Shown piece after piece: positions 7,704 to 16,367 of a stretch of DNA of 28,341 bases. Origin of the DNA: Thaumarchaeota archaeon SCGC AAA007-O23 (GTDB lineage Archaea; Thermoproteota; Nitrososphaeria; Nitrososphaerales; Nitrosopumilaceae). Each line of letters starts with the position of its first letter. Positions within the stretch are counted from its first letter, which is position 1. The stretch is taken from positions 1-28,341 of the forward strand of contig ARWO01000017.1 of the NCBI GenBank assembly GCA_000402075.1, read 5' to 3'. The notes beneath the pieces were generated by a model. The model searched no databases. It was not told the origin of the DNA and worked only from the letters and a program-made list of their open reading frames with translations. Position numbers and translations under genes: made by a program.

Positions 7704-8213
7704 TTGAAAAACAAACCTAAAAAAAAGAAGCATTCAGTCATGTATGCTGCTATTTTAGTAGGAGTGATAATAGTTGCAATGTCTATATTTTTTGTTTATT
7801 CCAGTGATCAAGCAAAAATGCGTGGTGAGGCTTTTGGTAAGGCGTTAGAATTTATTCAAGTGGATTTGACAAAATTAACGCATTCATTTGATTCTAAAGT
7901 AACCATGTTTAAACAGGGAGACATTAGCAAAGGCGAGTTTTTGGAATTCACTGAAAAACATAAGCGCGAAATGGAAAAAATTATTTTACGATATAATAAT
8001 TTACAAACACCGCAATCATTCGTTCCGTCTGTGGAATTATTCAAATTGTCAGCTGAGACACAGTTGGAGAGTGATCATTATATGATAGAATGGGTCAGAA
8101 CCGGCGAAGATACAGCGCACATTAGATCAGATTCTTTATTGCAACAATCAATTGATTATGAACTGGCTGCGTTGGCGAAATTTAAGTTAGCACAAGGGCA
8201 GACAAACCCATAA
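7704..8213 (+). CDS. Membrane-anchored hypothetical protein with helical extracytoplasmic domain
   Basis: The 169-residue protein starts with TTG, 2 bases after the upstream stop. A very basic N-terminus (KNKPKKKKH) precedes one transmembrane helix (about 13-33). The rest is mostly helical and charged (about 35-165), suggesting an N-in anchor with a helical-bundle domain outside. An ATG at codon 13 would remove the basic head, so I favour the TTG. The family is not recognised. Confidence 0.65.
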   Translation: MKNKPKKKKHSVMYAAILVGVIIVAMSIFFVYSSDQAKMRGEAFGKALEFIQVDLTKLTHSFDSKVTMFKQGDISKGEFLEFTEKHKREMEKIILRYNNLQTPQSFVPSVELFKLSAETQLESDHYMIEWVRTGEDTAHIRSDSLLQQSIDYELAALAKFKLAQGQTNP

Positions 8214-8244
8214 CTTATTTAATTATATCAAAGAATATCTAATA

Positions 8245-9030
8245 TTGAAAAAGTTAAGTCTGTTTCTAATTTTGTTAGTATTTGCAGTGCCTAGTGCTTT
8301 TGCTGAAGTCTATGTAGATAACGACCATAAGTATCTTGGGGATGATGGTACGACCCACATTGTTGGTGAAATCATAAACGAATCAGACAAGCCAATAAAC
8401 CAAGTTAATATTATTGCAATTTTTTATTCTGATGGCAATGGTGTTTATCAGACAAGCACAGAAAATTTAACCAGCATAATTATGCCAGGAATGAATGGGA
8501 TTTTTGATTTAATGGTTACTGAAAATATCAGTAATGTTGATTACTATACATTAGATGTTGATTACAAGGTGACTCAGCCAAAAGACCAAGTGATTGAGAT
8601 TACGTCATCTGAATTGTCATATGGTCCAGTTGACAACATTGCTATACAGGGAACTGTTGCAAATAATGGTGAAATAACAGCTAACATGGTAAAAGTCATT
8701 GCTACATTATATGATCGAGATGGTAATGTTATTGCTGTTTCACAGGCAAGAACGGAACCAGATTATTTACGAGCAAGTGATGAATCATTCTTTTTAATTC
8801 CTATTCTAGATAAAACTCAAGTAAGTAAAATGGTAGATTATTCACTTATTGCAGAATCAGAAGAATATACAGCGGTGCCAGAATTTCCTTTGGGTTCAGG
8901 TGTATTGTTAGTAGCTTCACTTTCTGCATATATTGCATTAACTAAAAACCCTTCAATAGTTACAAGAAGTTTAGGACATCTAAGCAATCCAAGATGGATC
9001 TTGTCACGTTTGAGACAGTCTTCTTTCTAA
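8245..9030 (+). CDS. Exported protein with two FxLYD-like beta domains and PEF-type C-terminus
   Basis: The 261-residue protein has a clear signal peptide (MKKLSLFLILLVFAVPSAFA). Two tandem beta-sandwich repeats follow: HIVGEIINESDKPINQVNI with ATFY-like FYSDGN (about 38-75), and IQGTVANNGEITANMVKV with TLYDRDGN (about 130-170), both of the FxLYD type. At about residue 212, VPEFPLG leads into a hydrophobic helix, as in archaeal PEF/PEFG-CTERM surface proteins. About 30 more residues follow the helix, which is atypical for that class. TTG start; a TATA-like TTTAATTATATC sits about 24 bases upstream. Confidence 0.78.
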   Translation: MKKLSLFLILLVFAVPSAFAEVYVDNDHKYLGDDGTTHIVGEIINESDKPINQVNIIAIFYSDGNGVYQTSTENLTSIIMPGMNGIFDLMVTENISNVDYYTLDVDYKVTQPKDQVIEITSSELSYGPVDNIAIQGTVANNGEITANMVKVIATLYDRDGNVIAVSQARTEPDYLRASDESFFLIPILDKTQVSKMVDYSLIAESEEYTAVPEFPLGSGVLLVASLSAYIALTKNPSIVTRSLGHLSNPRWILSRLRQSSF

Positions 9031-9037
9031 TAGTGAA

Positions 9038-9337
9038 ATGACACTTTCTAATGAAATTCAAACATTTCTAGATAGTCAGATTGAATATTACACTAATGAG
9101 GCTAAATCCTATAGGGAAATGGCTAAAGAGTATAACCTGGATGATAGCTCGGTATCTGACACCACTTTTGGCATGATAGTTGGTTGTATTTACTCAAGCT
9201 TTATTCAAACATATACAAATCAAGATAGTACCCCAAACTCGCAAGATGTTGAAGAATTCACTGAAATAATTATAAAGAATTCCAAGAAGATAAAAGAATC
9301 TATACTGACTAATAATGATTCCAAATTAGAACAATGA
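9038..9337 (+). CDS. Small acidic hypothetical protein, 99 aa
   Basis: The ATG lies 7 bases after the preceding stop, suggesting co-transcription with the FxLYD protein. The product is acidic and mostly helical, with no membrane segment after its start. I do not recognise the family. Confidence 0.6.
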   Translation: MTLSNEIQTFLDSQIEYYTNEAKSYREMAKEYNLDDSSVSDTTFGMIVGCIYSSFIQTYTNQDSTPNSQDVEEFTEIIIKNSKKIKESILTNNDSKLEQ

Positions 9338-9382
9338 TGCTTGTACATTTAATTATAGATAAATTTCAAAGTGTCTATAATT

Positions 9383-9703
9383 ATGTCTGAAATAGATGCG
9401 TATAAGATACAACAAATAGTTGACAATGGTAACGCAGTACAAATCTCATTAGTTGAGGATGTGCAGACAGAACCATTATCCCAGAAGCAATTGATCATAG
9501 AAAATGTATCTAAAAAATTAGATGATGATACGAAAAAGCAAGTTATGCCGCTTTTGGATGCTATACTTCAAGCACAACCTACCATTAGAGTGAAAAGCTA
9601 TGCCCAAACTAACATTTCAATCACAATGCCAAAAAATCGATATGTAAAGATGGGAAGACCACAAGTTGGCGATAGATTACAAGTAGATCTAAAAAAGATT
9701 TAG
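9383..9703 (+). CDS. Hypothetical protein, about 106 aa
   Basis: I place the start at the ATG at 9383 (MSEIDAYKIQQ) and not the in-frame GTG at 9371, because TTTAATTATAG (9348-9357) is then about 30 bases upstream, the normal TATA spacing here. The product is a soluble alpha/beta protein ending in VGDRLQVDLKKI, a beta-rich end reminiscent of OB-like domains, but I cannot name the family. Its last 4 bases overlap the convergent DUF255 gene. Confidence 0.65.
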   Translation: MSEIDAYKIQQIVDNGNAVQISLVEDVQTEPLSQKQLIIENVSKKLDDDTKKQVMPLLDAILQAQPTIRVKSYAQTNISITMPKNRYVKMGRPQVGDRLQVDLKKI

Positions 9704-11730
9704 AGTTCTTTTTCTATTTCAGATAAATCAGATAGCGGTAATGAACAACTAAAATTTTTACAAACAAACACGTTTGTTTTATCATCATGAAATTCTTTAC
9801 CAGAAAAGAATGCGTGTTTTGATAGGGAATCTAAATTATTTTTATCTCTAATTATAACCATAATTGACTCTGGCAGGAATTTTTTTTGTAATGATGAAAT
9901 AAGTTCAGAGTTCTTATCATTAATTATAGTAATTTCTGTAGGCTTTTGATGATACAAATACAACACGTTAAGTAAATATCCAAATGCAAATGGATTTTCA
10001 GCCGCAGCTGTTGCCTGTGATTCAATAATTTTTTTGGTTATTTCTAAAAATTGTTTATTTTGAGTGATATGATAAAGTCTGAGTAACACATATGCGGCAA
10101 CTGAATTCCCAGATGGCATAGAAAGGTCATAATTGCTTTTTGGTCGTATAATCAATTTTTCATGGTTATCTGATGTGAAAAAAAATCCGTGTGTAGAATC
10201 ATCCCAAAAATGTGTGATTAGATAATTAGATAGGTTAGTTGCAAATAACAAATACATTGGGTCTGAGGTGATTTCAAACATATCTAGTGATGCGTTTGCC
10301 ATATTGGTGTAATCATCTAGATATCCGTTGAGTTTGGATTCTCCATTTTTGAATGTTCTATGTAAGATATGATTTTTCTCAAAATTATTTTCAAAGAAGT
10401 CTAATGATTTTTTTGCAACATCCAGATATTTTGAATTTCCAGTTATTCGGTAGCCTGACAGAAAAGCAGAAATCATCAAGCCATTCCATGAGGTTATAAC
10501 CTTGTCATCTTTTCCAGGTTGTTCCCTTTTGTTTCTAACTTCAAGCAATTTGTCAGAACATTTTGAAATAATATTCTGTATTTCAGATTCACTCTTTCCA
10601 AATTTGAAACCTAATGAAGATGCATTGATGTTATTTGCAAAGATAGTCTTCCCTTCAAAGTTTCCACCGTCTGTTACATCATAATAAATACAAAATATAT
10701 CAGAATCTTCACCTAAGATTTTTTCAACTTCCTGTTTTTTCCATACAAATGTTAGGCCTTCTTCCCCATTGGTATCAGCGTCCTGTGCGGAAAAAAATGT
10801 GCCATCACTTGATGTCATATCACGAATGACATAATCAAGGGTTTTTTTTACAACATTCTCAAAAAAAGGATCTTTGGTAATTTGATAAGCCTCAGAATAA
10901 ACTATGGGTAGTAATGCATTATCATATAGCATTTTTTCAAAATGTGGGACAAGCCATCTTGTATCAGTGGAATAACGATGAAAACCTCCACCAATCTGAT
11001 CAAAAATTCCGCCCTTTGCCATTTTTTTCAAAGTTAACAATGCAAATTTTTCAAACTTGGATATTCCAGAAAGTTTTGAGTATCTGAACATGAATGATAA
11101 ATTAGATGCGTTTGGAAATTTTGGTGCCTGACCAAAGCCACCATATGTAATATCAGCAATTTGTAAAAGATTAATCGCTGCCTCATCAAGTATTGATTTG
11201 TCAATTTTAGAAGGTGTAGGAAATTGTTTTAGCTTGTCCAGATTTTGCATAAAGTTGTCAGCTGCTTTTTCAATGTCTTTTGGTTTTTCCTTCCATGATT
11301 GTGCTAACTGCCTGCATAAACTTCCAAAACCAGGTCTTCCATACGAATCGATGGAAGGAAAGTATGTCCCGACATAAAATGGTCTTTGTTCAGGAGTAAG
11401 AAATACGCTTAACGGCCAGCCACCCTGCCCTGTAGACATTTGACAAACCTTTTGATAAATATCGTCTAGATCAGGGCGTTCCTCTCTGTCTACTTTGATG
11501 TTAACAAAATTCTCATTCATGATTTTTGCAATTTCATCATCTTCGAACGATTCGTGTGCCATAACATGACACCAATGACATGAGCTGTATCCTACACTTA
11601 GAAAGATTGGCTTGTTTTCTTTTTTTGCTCTACCAAGTGCTTCCTCATTCCATGCATACCAATGAACAGGATTTTTGGCATGTTGTAATAGATATGGACT
11701 AGTTTCGTTACCTAGTTTGTTTTCGCTCAT
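9700..11730 (-). CDS. DUF255 thioredoxin-like / glycoside-hydrolase-fold protein (YyaL/SPATA20 family)
   Basis: The 676-residue protein has the family opening NETSPYLLQHAKNPVHWY, followed by a thioredoxin-like domain with SSCHWCHVMAHESF. The CHWC motif uses Cys51 and Cys54. The remainder, with repeated helical blocks such as GGGFHRYSTD, HFEKMLYDNA and SWNGLMISA, matches the (alpha/alpha)6 barrel of this family. It is widespread in all domains of life; the cellular function is not established, and a redox or sugar-related role is usually guessed. Full length, ATG start. Confidence 0.92.
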   Translation of the reverse strand: MSENKLGNETSPYLLQHAKNPVHWYAWNEEALGRAKKENKPIFLSVGYSSCHWCHVMAHESFEDDEIAKIMNENFVNIKVDREERPDLDDIYQKVCQMSTGQGGWPLSVFLTPEQRPFYVGTYFPSIDSYGRPGFGSLCRQLAQSWKEKPKDIEKAADNFMQNLDKLKQFPTPSKIDKSILDEAAINLLQIADITYGGFGQAPKFPNASNLSFMFRYSKLSGISKFEKFALLTLKKMAKGGIFDQIGGGFHRYSTDTRWLVPHFEKMLYDNALLPIVYSEAYQITKDPFFENVVKKTLDYVIRDMTSSDGTFFSAQDADTNGEEGLTFVWKKQEVEKILGEDSDIFCIYYDVTDGGNFEGKTIFANNINASSLGFKFGKSESEIQNIISKCSDKLLEVRNKREQPGKDDKVITSWNGLMISAFLSGYRITGNSKYLDVAKKSLDFFENNFEKNHILHRTFKNGESKLNGYLDDYTNMANASLDMFEITSDPMYLLFATNLSNYLITHFWDDSTHGFFFTSDNHEKLIIRPKSNYDLSMPSGNSVAAYVLLRLYHITQNKQFLEITKKIIESQATAAAENPFAFGYLLNVLYLYHQKPTEITIINDKNSELISSLQKKFLPESIMVIIRDKNNLDSLSKHAFFSGKEFHDDKTNVFVCKNFSCSLPLSDLSEIEKEL

Positions 11731-11770
11731 GAAACTTTATGATCAAATAAGCTATTTGTATCTAATCTGA

Positions 11771-11998
11771 TTATTTCCAGATAGCGGCATCGTCGCGCTT
11801 GTAAATTTCCACGTTAATATCTGTAAGGAGTTTCTTCTTCCATTTACCTGCCTTTTTTTCATGACTGTAATCCTTCTTTTCCAGCAGCTCTTGTAGCCGT
11901 ATAAGCTGCTCAAGACTGAAATTTTTTAACTTATTTTTTTCAACCTCGATCAGAAGCTTTACTCTTTCTTTATCATCATCAGTAAGTCGGTAATCCAT
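11771..11998 (-). CDS. Small charged helical hypothetical protein, 75 aa
   Basis: The protein is rich in Lys, Glu and Leu with strong helical or coiled-coil character (about residues 8-45), and no cysteines. ATG start. It lies upstream of the DUF255 gene on the same strand with a 40-base gap. The family is not recognised. Confidence 0.6.
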   Translation of the reverse strand: MDYRLTDDDKERVKLLIEVEKNKLKNFSLEQLIRLQELLEKKDYSHEKKAGKWKKKLLTDINVEIYKRDDAAIWK

Positions 11999-12074
11999 TA
12001 AAGAAAATAGTTTTAGGCCGATTTTAATTCTTATGTTTGCAAAAATTTAAGAATGAATATCAAAATTGAACATC

Positions 12075-13112
12075 ATGCCTGAAAAGATGCGCGCAATGGT
12101 TCTTTCAAAACTTGGTCCAGTGGAATCAAACCCGTTAAAGCTTACTGAGATTGATAGGCATGAAATTGCAAACCCAAAAGAAGTTCTGGTAAAGATTGAG
12201 GCATGCGGCGTATGCCATTCACAATTACATTCGATAGAGGGAGACTGGGAAGATATTGGAATACCTCCTACGTTACCAACAGTTCCAGGACATGAAGTAG
12301 TTGGAAAAATAGTAGAGATTGGAAGTAACGTTACAAAATTCAAAGTAGGTGAGAGAGTAGGAATAACTCCTTTACTTGGTTCTTGCTTGGATTGTCAATA
12401 CTGTAATGATGGTAAGGAATATCTTTGTGAAAAAATGGATGTGACTGGAGAATCTCTAAAGGGTGGATATACAGAATACATCACTGTGTCAGAGGATTTT
12501 GCGACCAAAGTTCCTGATACGATGAAGTCTGAATATGCAGCACCGCTATTTTGTGCTGGTATAACAGCTTACAAAGCAGTAAAGGCTGCAGAGCCTAAAA
12601 AGAATAAAAAAATTGCAGTTTTTGGCGTAGGAGGAGTTGGACATATGGCAATACAATTTGCCAAAATTGAAGGATGTGAAGTTAGCGGAGTTTCAAGAAA
12701 AGAAAAACATCTTGAAGTAGCAAAAAAACTTGGAGCTGATAATGTATTTGTCTATTCGTCTAATCAAAAACAGTTTCTGCAAGATGTAAATGAAGAGTAT
12801 GGATTGTTTGATGCGGCTATTGTTTTCGCACCAGTTGAACAAGTGACAGATACTGCAATCAAATCAATCAAAAAGGGAGGAACTGTAGTTGTTGCTACAG
12901 TTGGTAATATTCCTAATTTTTTGGCATTTGAAGAAAAAACGATTAGAGGAACTTTGATAGGTTCACGAAAAGATATGGAAGATGTAATTAAAATTTCAGA
13001 TGAACATAAGCTGAAAGTGGTGACAGAATCTTTTCCATTAGAGCAGGCAAATGAAGTTCTGGCTAAACTTAAAAATTCGGAAATAGATGCAAGAGCAGTT
13101 CTTATTCCTTAA
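12075..13112 (+). CDS. Zinc-dependent alcohol dehydrogenase (MDR family)
   Basis: Medium-chain dehydrogenase that oxidises alcohols or reduces aldehydes with NAD(P). Catalytic zinc ligands are C44 (ACGVCHSQ), H73 (PGHE) and C160. The structural zinc lobe has C104, C107, C110 and C118. The nucleotide-binding loop GVGGVG is at 184-189. I place the start at ATG 12075, three codons inside the longest frame, which opens with TTG at 12066; the TATA-like AATTTAAG near 12044-12051 is then about 27 bases upstream. The substrate cannot be read from sequence. Confidence 0.92.
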   Translation: MPEKMRAMVLSKLGPVESNPLKLTEIDRHEIANPKEVLVKIEACGVCHSQLHSIEGDWEDIGIPPTLPTVPGHEVVGKIVEIGSNVTKFKVGERVGITPLLGSCLDCQYCNDGKEYLCEKMDVTGESLKGGYTEYITVSEDFATKVPDTMKSEYAAPLFCAGITAYKAVKAAEPKKNKKIAVFGVGGVGHMAIQFAKIEGCEVSGVSRKEKHLEVAKKLGADNVFVYSSNQKQFLQDVNEEYGLFDAAIVFAPVEQVTDTAIKSIKKGGTVVVATVGNIPNFLAFEEKTIRGTLIGSRKDMEDVIKISDEHKLKVVTESFPLEQANEVLAKLKNSEIDARAVLIP

Positions 13113-13137
13113 AATACCTGTTTCAAATCATGAATTC

Positions 13138-13287
13138 ATGAATTGCGTAAGATGCCATCATACTGATGAGGCTCATGAAACAGCTGACAACGATTCCCTT
13201 CTAAAACGTGGCAAATGCATGATACCATCTTGTGGATGCACGCAGTATTCTGACGCAATAAAAAAAATCGATGAGGACCTGTTGTAA
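13138..13287 (+). CDS. Small cysteine-rich (zinc-ribbon-like) protein, 49 aa
   Basis: From the ATG at 13138 the product begins MNCVRCHHTDEAHE and contains C3, C6, C27, C33 and C35, arranged as CxxC then CxxxxxCxC, likely binding a metal. The frame extends upstream into the dehydrogenase gene, but TTAAAATAC about 25 bases before 13138 supports the short form and a separate leaderless mRNA. Family and role unknown. Confidence 0.6.
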   Translation: MNCVRCHHTDEAHETADNDSLLKRGKCMIPSCGCTQYSDAIKKIDEDLL

Positions 13288-13322
13288 AAATAGTTCATAT
13301 ATGAAGCGGCTAAATACATTCT

Positions 13323-13550
13323 ATGAAAAAGCATATTCCACTTGATAGCACTATAAAGGATCTTGATGATACGATGTCAAGGGTTAATGGTCTTGAAGTT
13401 TCATCTACTGATGAATATCAAAAGGCAGTAGTCAGCGTACTCAAGACACTTGTCCAGGGAGAGATAAACCTGTTTAAGGAATTTGAGCATCTAAAAAAGG
13501 CAATAGATCTTGTCACTCTGGAAATGTTTAAAATAAAAAGTAAAAATTAG
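13323..13550 (+). CDS. Hypothetical protein, 75 aa
   Basis: A soluble, mostly helical protein with ATG start. The TATA-like TTCATATATG (13294-13303) lies about 24 bases upstream. No motif recognised. Its last 4 bases overlap the end of the convergent gene. Confidence 0.6.
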   Translation: MKKHIPLDSTIKDLDDTMSRVNGLEVSSTDEYQKAVVSVLKTLVQGEINLFKEFEHLKKAIDLVTLEMFKIKSKN

Positions 13551-13948
13551 TCTTGCTCTGGTTCTGGCTCAGGTTCTGGCTCAATTGTTTGGGCTGTAGT
13601 AGTTGGTATATTTTGAGAATCCTCATTAACTTCGTTACAAACTGGCTTGTATCTGGTAATTATCTTCTTTACCAACTGGTTTCGCTCAGGCTGACTAGAT
13701 TCCCACATTGGATAAATTGAAAGATAAAGATTTTCTTCCTTGCCAGCATATGACATCCAGCACTTGAACTGATCATTTTTTTTGAAAAAATCCCCTGCTT
13801 CAGTTTTGTCTGACTCTGCAACATGAATCATGTTAAAAACGTCTTTGTTCTTAGAGAAAATTATGTATACCACTCTATCCATCGGTGGACCCCATTCTGA
13901 CAATTTGATTGGTCCCAAGAATTCATACTGGAGAATCTGAATAGACAA
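13547..13948 (-). CDS. Hypothetical protein with Glu-Pro repeat tail, 133 aa
   Basis: The only in-frame start near the 5' end is TTG at 13948 (MSIQILQYEF). The body (about 1-105) is a soluble alpha/beta domain with FKCWMSYAG and ITRYKPVC segments, with a loose resemblance to small nuclease-like folds that I cannot confirm. The tail is a linker followed by EPEPEPEPEQD, encoded by a perfect tandem of a 12-bp unit (13560-13571, 13572-13583). Family not recognised. Confidence 0.65.
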   Translation of the reverse strand: MSIQILQYEFLGPIKLSEWGPPMDRVVYIIFSKNKDVFNMIHVAESDKTEAGDFFKKNDQFKCWMSYAGKEENLYLSIYPMWESSQPERNQLVKKIITRYKPVCNEVNEDSQNIPTTTAQTIEPEPEPEPEQD

Positions 13949-14017
13949 TTACATCTTGTGAGAAGTTCCGCCTTTTTTCTTTTTCCACTAATGTTTGAAA
14001 TTTGTGGCTTGTGGATC

Positions 14018-14027
14018 TCCTTAAGGA
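14018..14027. promoter_or_regulatory. Palindrome in the divergent intergenic region
   Basis: TCCTTAAGGA is a perfect 10-base palindrome that ends directly against a TATA-like ATTAAATG (about 14027-14034), itself about 29 bases before the ATG at 14060. It sits where a BRE or an operator would be. It is further framed by GTGGC (14004-14008) and GCCAC (14034-14038). Confidence 0.3.
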
Positions 14028-14059
14028 TTAAATGCCACTAATTAAGATTCACAGATTGT

Positions 14060-14389
14060 ATGAAGGAGCCTCATCATCGAAGAAAAGTTGGAATAGGCAT
14101 GATAATGGTTGCTGCGTCATTAGCAATGATAGGGATACTTCAGGTAGCTATAGGTCCTGATGTTCTTTTTGGAGATACCATTCAAAGACAGCAAGTTGCG
14201 GTTTTTGATGATTGTCAGGCTAATGGTTTTCAAGAACCTCAATGTGCAAAGTGGTTAGATGAAATACAGTTACAGGAATGTAGGGAAAATAAGGATGTAG
14301 AAAGCGATGAATGCAAGAAATACAGAACGTGGGTAATAGCGGATCAGGAATTGGAAGACATATTGAAGAATGCTCAGAATGAAGAATAA
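14060..14389 (+). CDS. Small membrane-anchored protein with Cys-containing extracytoplasmic domain
   Basis: The 109-residue protein has a basic N-terminus (KEPHHRRK), one hydrophobic helix (about 11-33) and a hydrophilic domain with four cysteines in patterns DDCQAN, PQCAK, QECRE and DECKK, which could form two disulfides outside the cell. Family not recognised. It ends 5 bases from the convergent membrane protein gene. Confidence 0.65.
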   Translation: MKEPHHRRKVGIGMIMVAASLAMIGILQVAIGPDVLFGDTIQRQQVAVFDDCQANGFQEPQCAKWLDEIQLQECRENKDVESDECKKYRTWVIADQELEDILKNAQNEE

Positions 14390-14394
14390 TTAGA

Positions 14395-15090
14395 TTATAG
14401 ATAACCGTTTGAATAATCATCCCACATGTTTTGTTTCGTGGTTAGCTTATTCATCTCATAAAAGGCTCCAGAGATAATGCCAGCATAGAAAAATGTGTAA
14501 AGAAATACCTGTGAATGACTTGGATCAGTCTGTGTGAGGCTGACTGAAACCATTGAAAAGAAAACAAATGTTCCAACAAATGAAATAATTTTTCCTAAAT
14601 AACCACTTCCCAATCCTACGATTTTTCGAGTAGCTGCAGCCATCAAAACTATACTTGACACAATCATGAAAGTTACTCCACCGTTGTATGTGATCAATTG
14701 TGTTGCCCAATCAATTATGCCAACATCAAAAATGGAACCATCTGGCAACATACTGCCACCATGTAATGCAAAATTTACCGAGCAGAATAGACCACCAATA
14801 ACAAAAAAGAACAGAAACATTTTGATAAATCCACGTTTGATAGGACTTCTAGACTCTGATGGTTTCATTACACGCTCAGTAATCTTCAATCCGTAAAGAA
14901 ATCCCACAATGAATGTTGGTATGAACATGATTGGCACTATTATTGGAGCTTCCGTAGTGACACCTTCAATCATCGGCTGGAATATGACGAACAGAGTTAG
15001 GGCAGATATAGCAGCTATAGAGAAAATAATAAAAGTGGAATAACGAACGAATATCGAATCAGACTCGTCTGTTGCTAACCAATTTGACAT
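14395..15090 (-). CDS. Polytopic membrane protein, about six helices
   Basis: The 231-residue protein shows about six hydrophobic segments (roughly residues 19-40, 47-69, 88-108, 132-152, 160-182 and 190-210) joined by short loops, with a basic loop RSPIKRG. No transporter or enzyme motif is recognised. ATG start, with a TATA-like GTTTAATCC about 26 bases upstream. Confidence 0.7.
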   Translation of the reverse strand: MSNWLATDESDSIFVRYSTFIIFSIAAISALTLFVIFQPMIEGVTTEAPIIVPIMFIPTFIVGFLYGLKITERVMKPSESRSPIKRGFIKMFLFFFVIGGLFCSVNFALHGGSMLPDGSIFDVGIIDWATQLITYNGGVTFMIVSSIVLMAAATRKIVGLGSGYLGKIISFVGTFVFFSMVSVSLTQTDPSHSQVFLYTFFYAGIISGAFYEMNKLTTKQNMWDDYSNGYL

Positions 15091-15170
15091 GCGAAATACT
15101 AGGAAAATATGGATTAAACACGAAGCAAAAAAATCATTTAGTTAATTGATCAATTCTGTTTACCTAAAGA

Positions 15171-16367
15171 TCAGAATCCTGAAGTTAGTGGATTTTCAGG
15201 CTTGATTATCTCACGAAGGACGATTGTTGCAAATGACCCCCTAGAAAGTGAAAATGAAACAATGTTGTCTTTTACTTCATAGTCGTCACACTTTATGGAA
15301 GAATTTCTAAACCCGCCCTCATTGCTTATTTCTTGTATTTCCTTAGAAAAAAAATCCTTATGCGTGATACCTTCATCACGTAAAATTTTTTCAATGTAAT
15401 AATGGAAACGCGTTTTTTTGTAATACGAGTATCCTACAAAAGGAATAGATAACCTCTGTGAAGGATCATTTTCAAATTTTCCTAACTCATTATTTTTATT
15501 GTAACAGACATCATCAGATTGCGGAGAAAATAATTCTTCACCAGCATCAAAAGACATACTCAGTGTTTGATTAAAAATATACGATTGGTATGCCTGAACA
15601 AAAAATCGTCTAATTGATAATGGTAAAGCACGCAAGGCCTTAACTGGATCACCATGTTCTATCATTTCCTTTAGTGCAATTTTTTCAAGATCCATGCCTT
15701 TTGGAATTATTTTTAGAGCTTCAGGATATTTTGAAACATCAGACATTAACTCTCGTAGATTGGTATTTTCAGTACTGTCATATTCAGAAGTAAAAGACAG
15801 TAAAAGATCTACCGCACCTGCAAAGTCTTTTTGTATCAACGATCTTCCAATGCGGTGAGTTACAGGTCTGCGCGAACCAAATCGCTGATAACCATAAAAA
15901 TTTAAAATTTTATCAAATTCATTGAACTTGACTAATTCGTTTGATGCCCCATCAATTTTTATCTGAAAATGATTACCAATCATCTCTTTTTTTGATAATA
16001 TCTTATCCGTAAATCCAACTTTTTTTAAATTATATTTTGACTCATTAATTTCAATATGCTTATCAGTTTTGTATGTTGTAAACACAAATTGTTCTGTTAT
16101 CGCAGAAGCATCCTTGAGACCAAGAGATTTTAGTCGAATACCACGCTTTCTAAAAATTTCAGCTAAAGCATGATAAGTATCGATTCCATTTTTTTGTAAT
16201 TTGTATATAGCGAAACCAGATTCTGAACAAATCCTAGAACTAGACTTCTCTGTTATTAATTCTGAAACGTTGAAATCGGCTTTTTGGTTTCGTATTGTTC
16301 CCCCACAGCCAGAAAAATCTGTTGTGTATGCTAATATTCCAATCTCAGAATCAATTTTTGGGATCAC
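15171..16367 (-). CDS. truD: tRNA pseudouridine-13 synthase TruD
   Basis: The 398-residue protein has the TruD signatures: DFNVSE near 31-36, the catalytic motif GLKDAS with Asp86, and NFYGYQRFGSRRP, the typical TruD NxFxxQRFG block. TruD makes pseudouridine at position 13 of tRNA and, in archaea, sometimes elsewhere. It starts at a GTG whose GTGA overlaps the TGA stop of the upstream propeller gene by 4 bases, implying translational coupling. Length is normal for archaeal TruD. Confidence 0.93.
   Translation of the reverse strand: MIPKIDSEIGILAYTTDFSGCGGTIRNQKADFNVSELITEKSSSRICSESGFAIYKLQKNGIDTYHALAEIFRKRGIRLKSLGLKDASAITEQFVFTTYKTDKHIEINESKYNLKKVGFTDKILSKKEMIGNHFQIKIDGASNELVKFNEFDKILNFYGYQRFGSRRPVTHRIGRSLIQKDFAGAVDLLLSFTSEYDSTENTNLRELMSDVSKYPEALKIIPKGMDLEKIALKEMIEHGDPVKALRALPLSIRRFFVQAYQSYIFNQTLSMSFDAGEELFSPQSDDVCYNKNNELGKFENDPSQRLSIPFVGYSYYKKTRFHYYIEKILRDEGITHKDFFSKEIQEISNEGGFRNSSIKCDDYEVKDNIVSFSLSRGSFATIVLREIIKPENPLTSGF

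Noticed and set aside
13087..13137. Longer version of the small Cys-rich protein starting inside the dehydrogenase gene
   Set aside because: The extra residues overlap the dehydrogenase end, and the TATA spacing fits the ATG at 13138.
15144..15155. Palindrome AATTGATCAATT between truD and the membrane protein gene
   Set aside because: AT-rich palindromes of this size are expected by chance here; it lies upstream of the TATA position with no other support.
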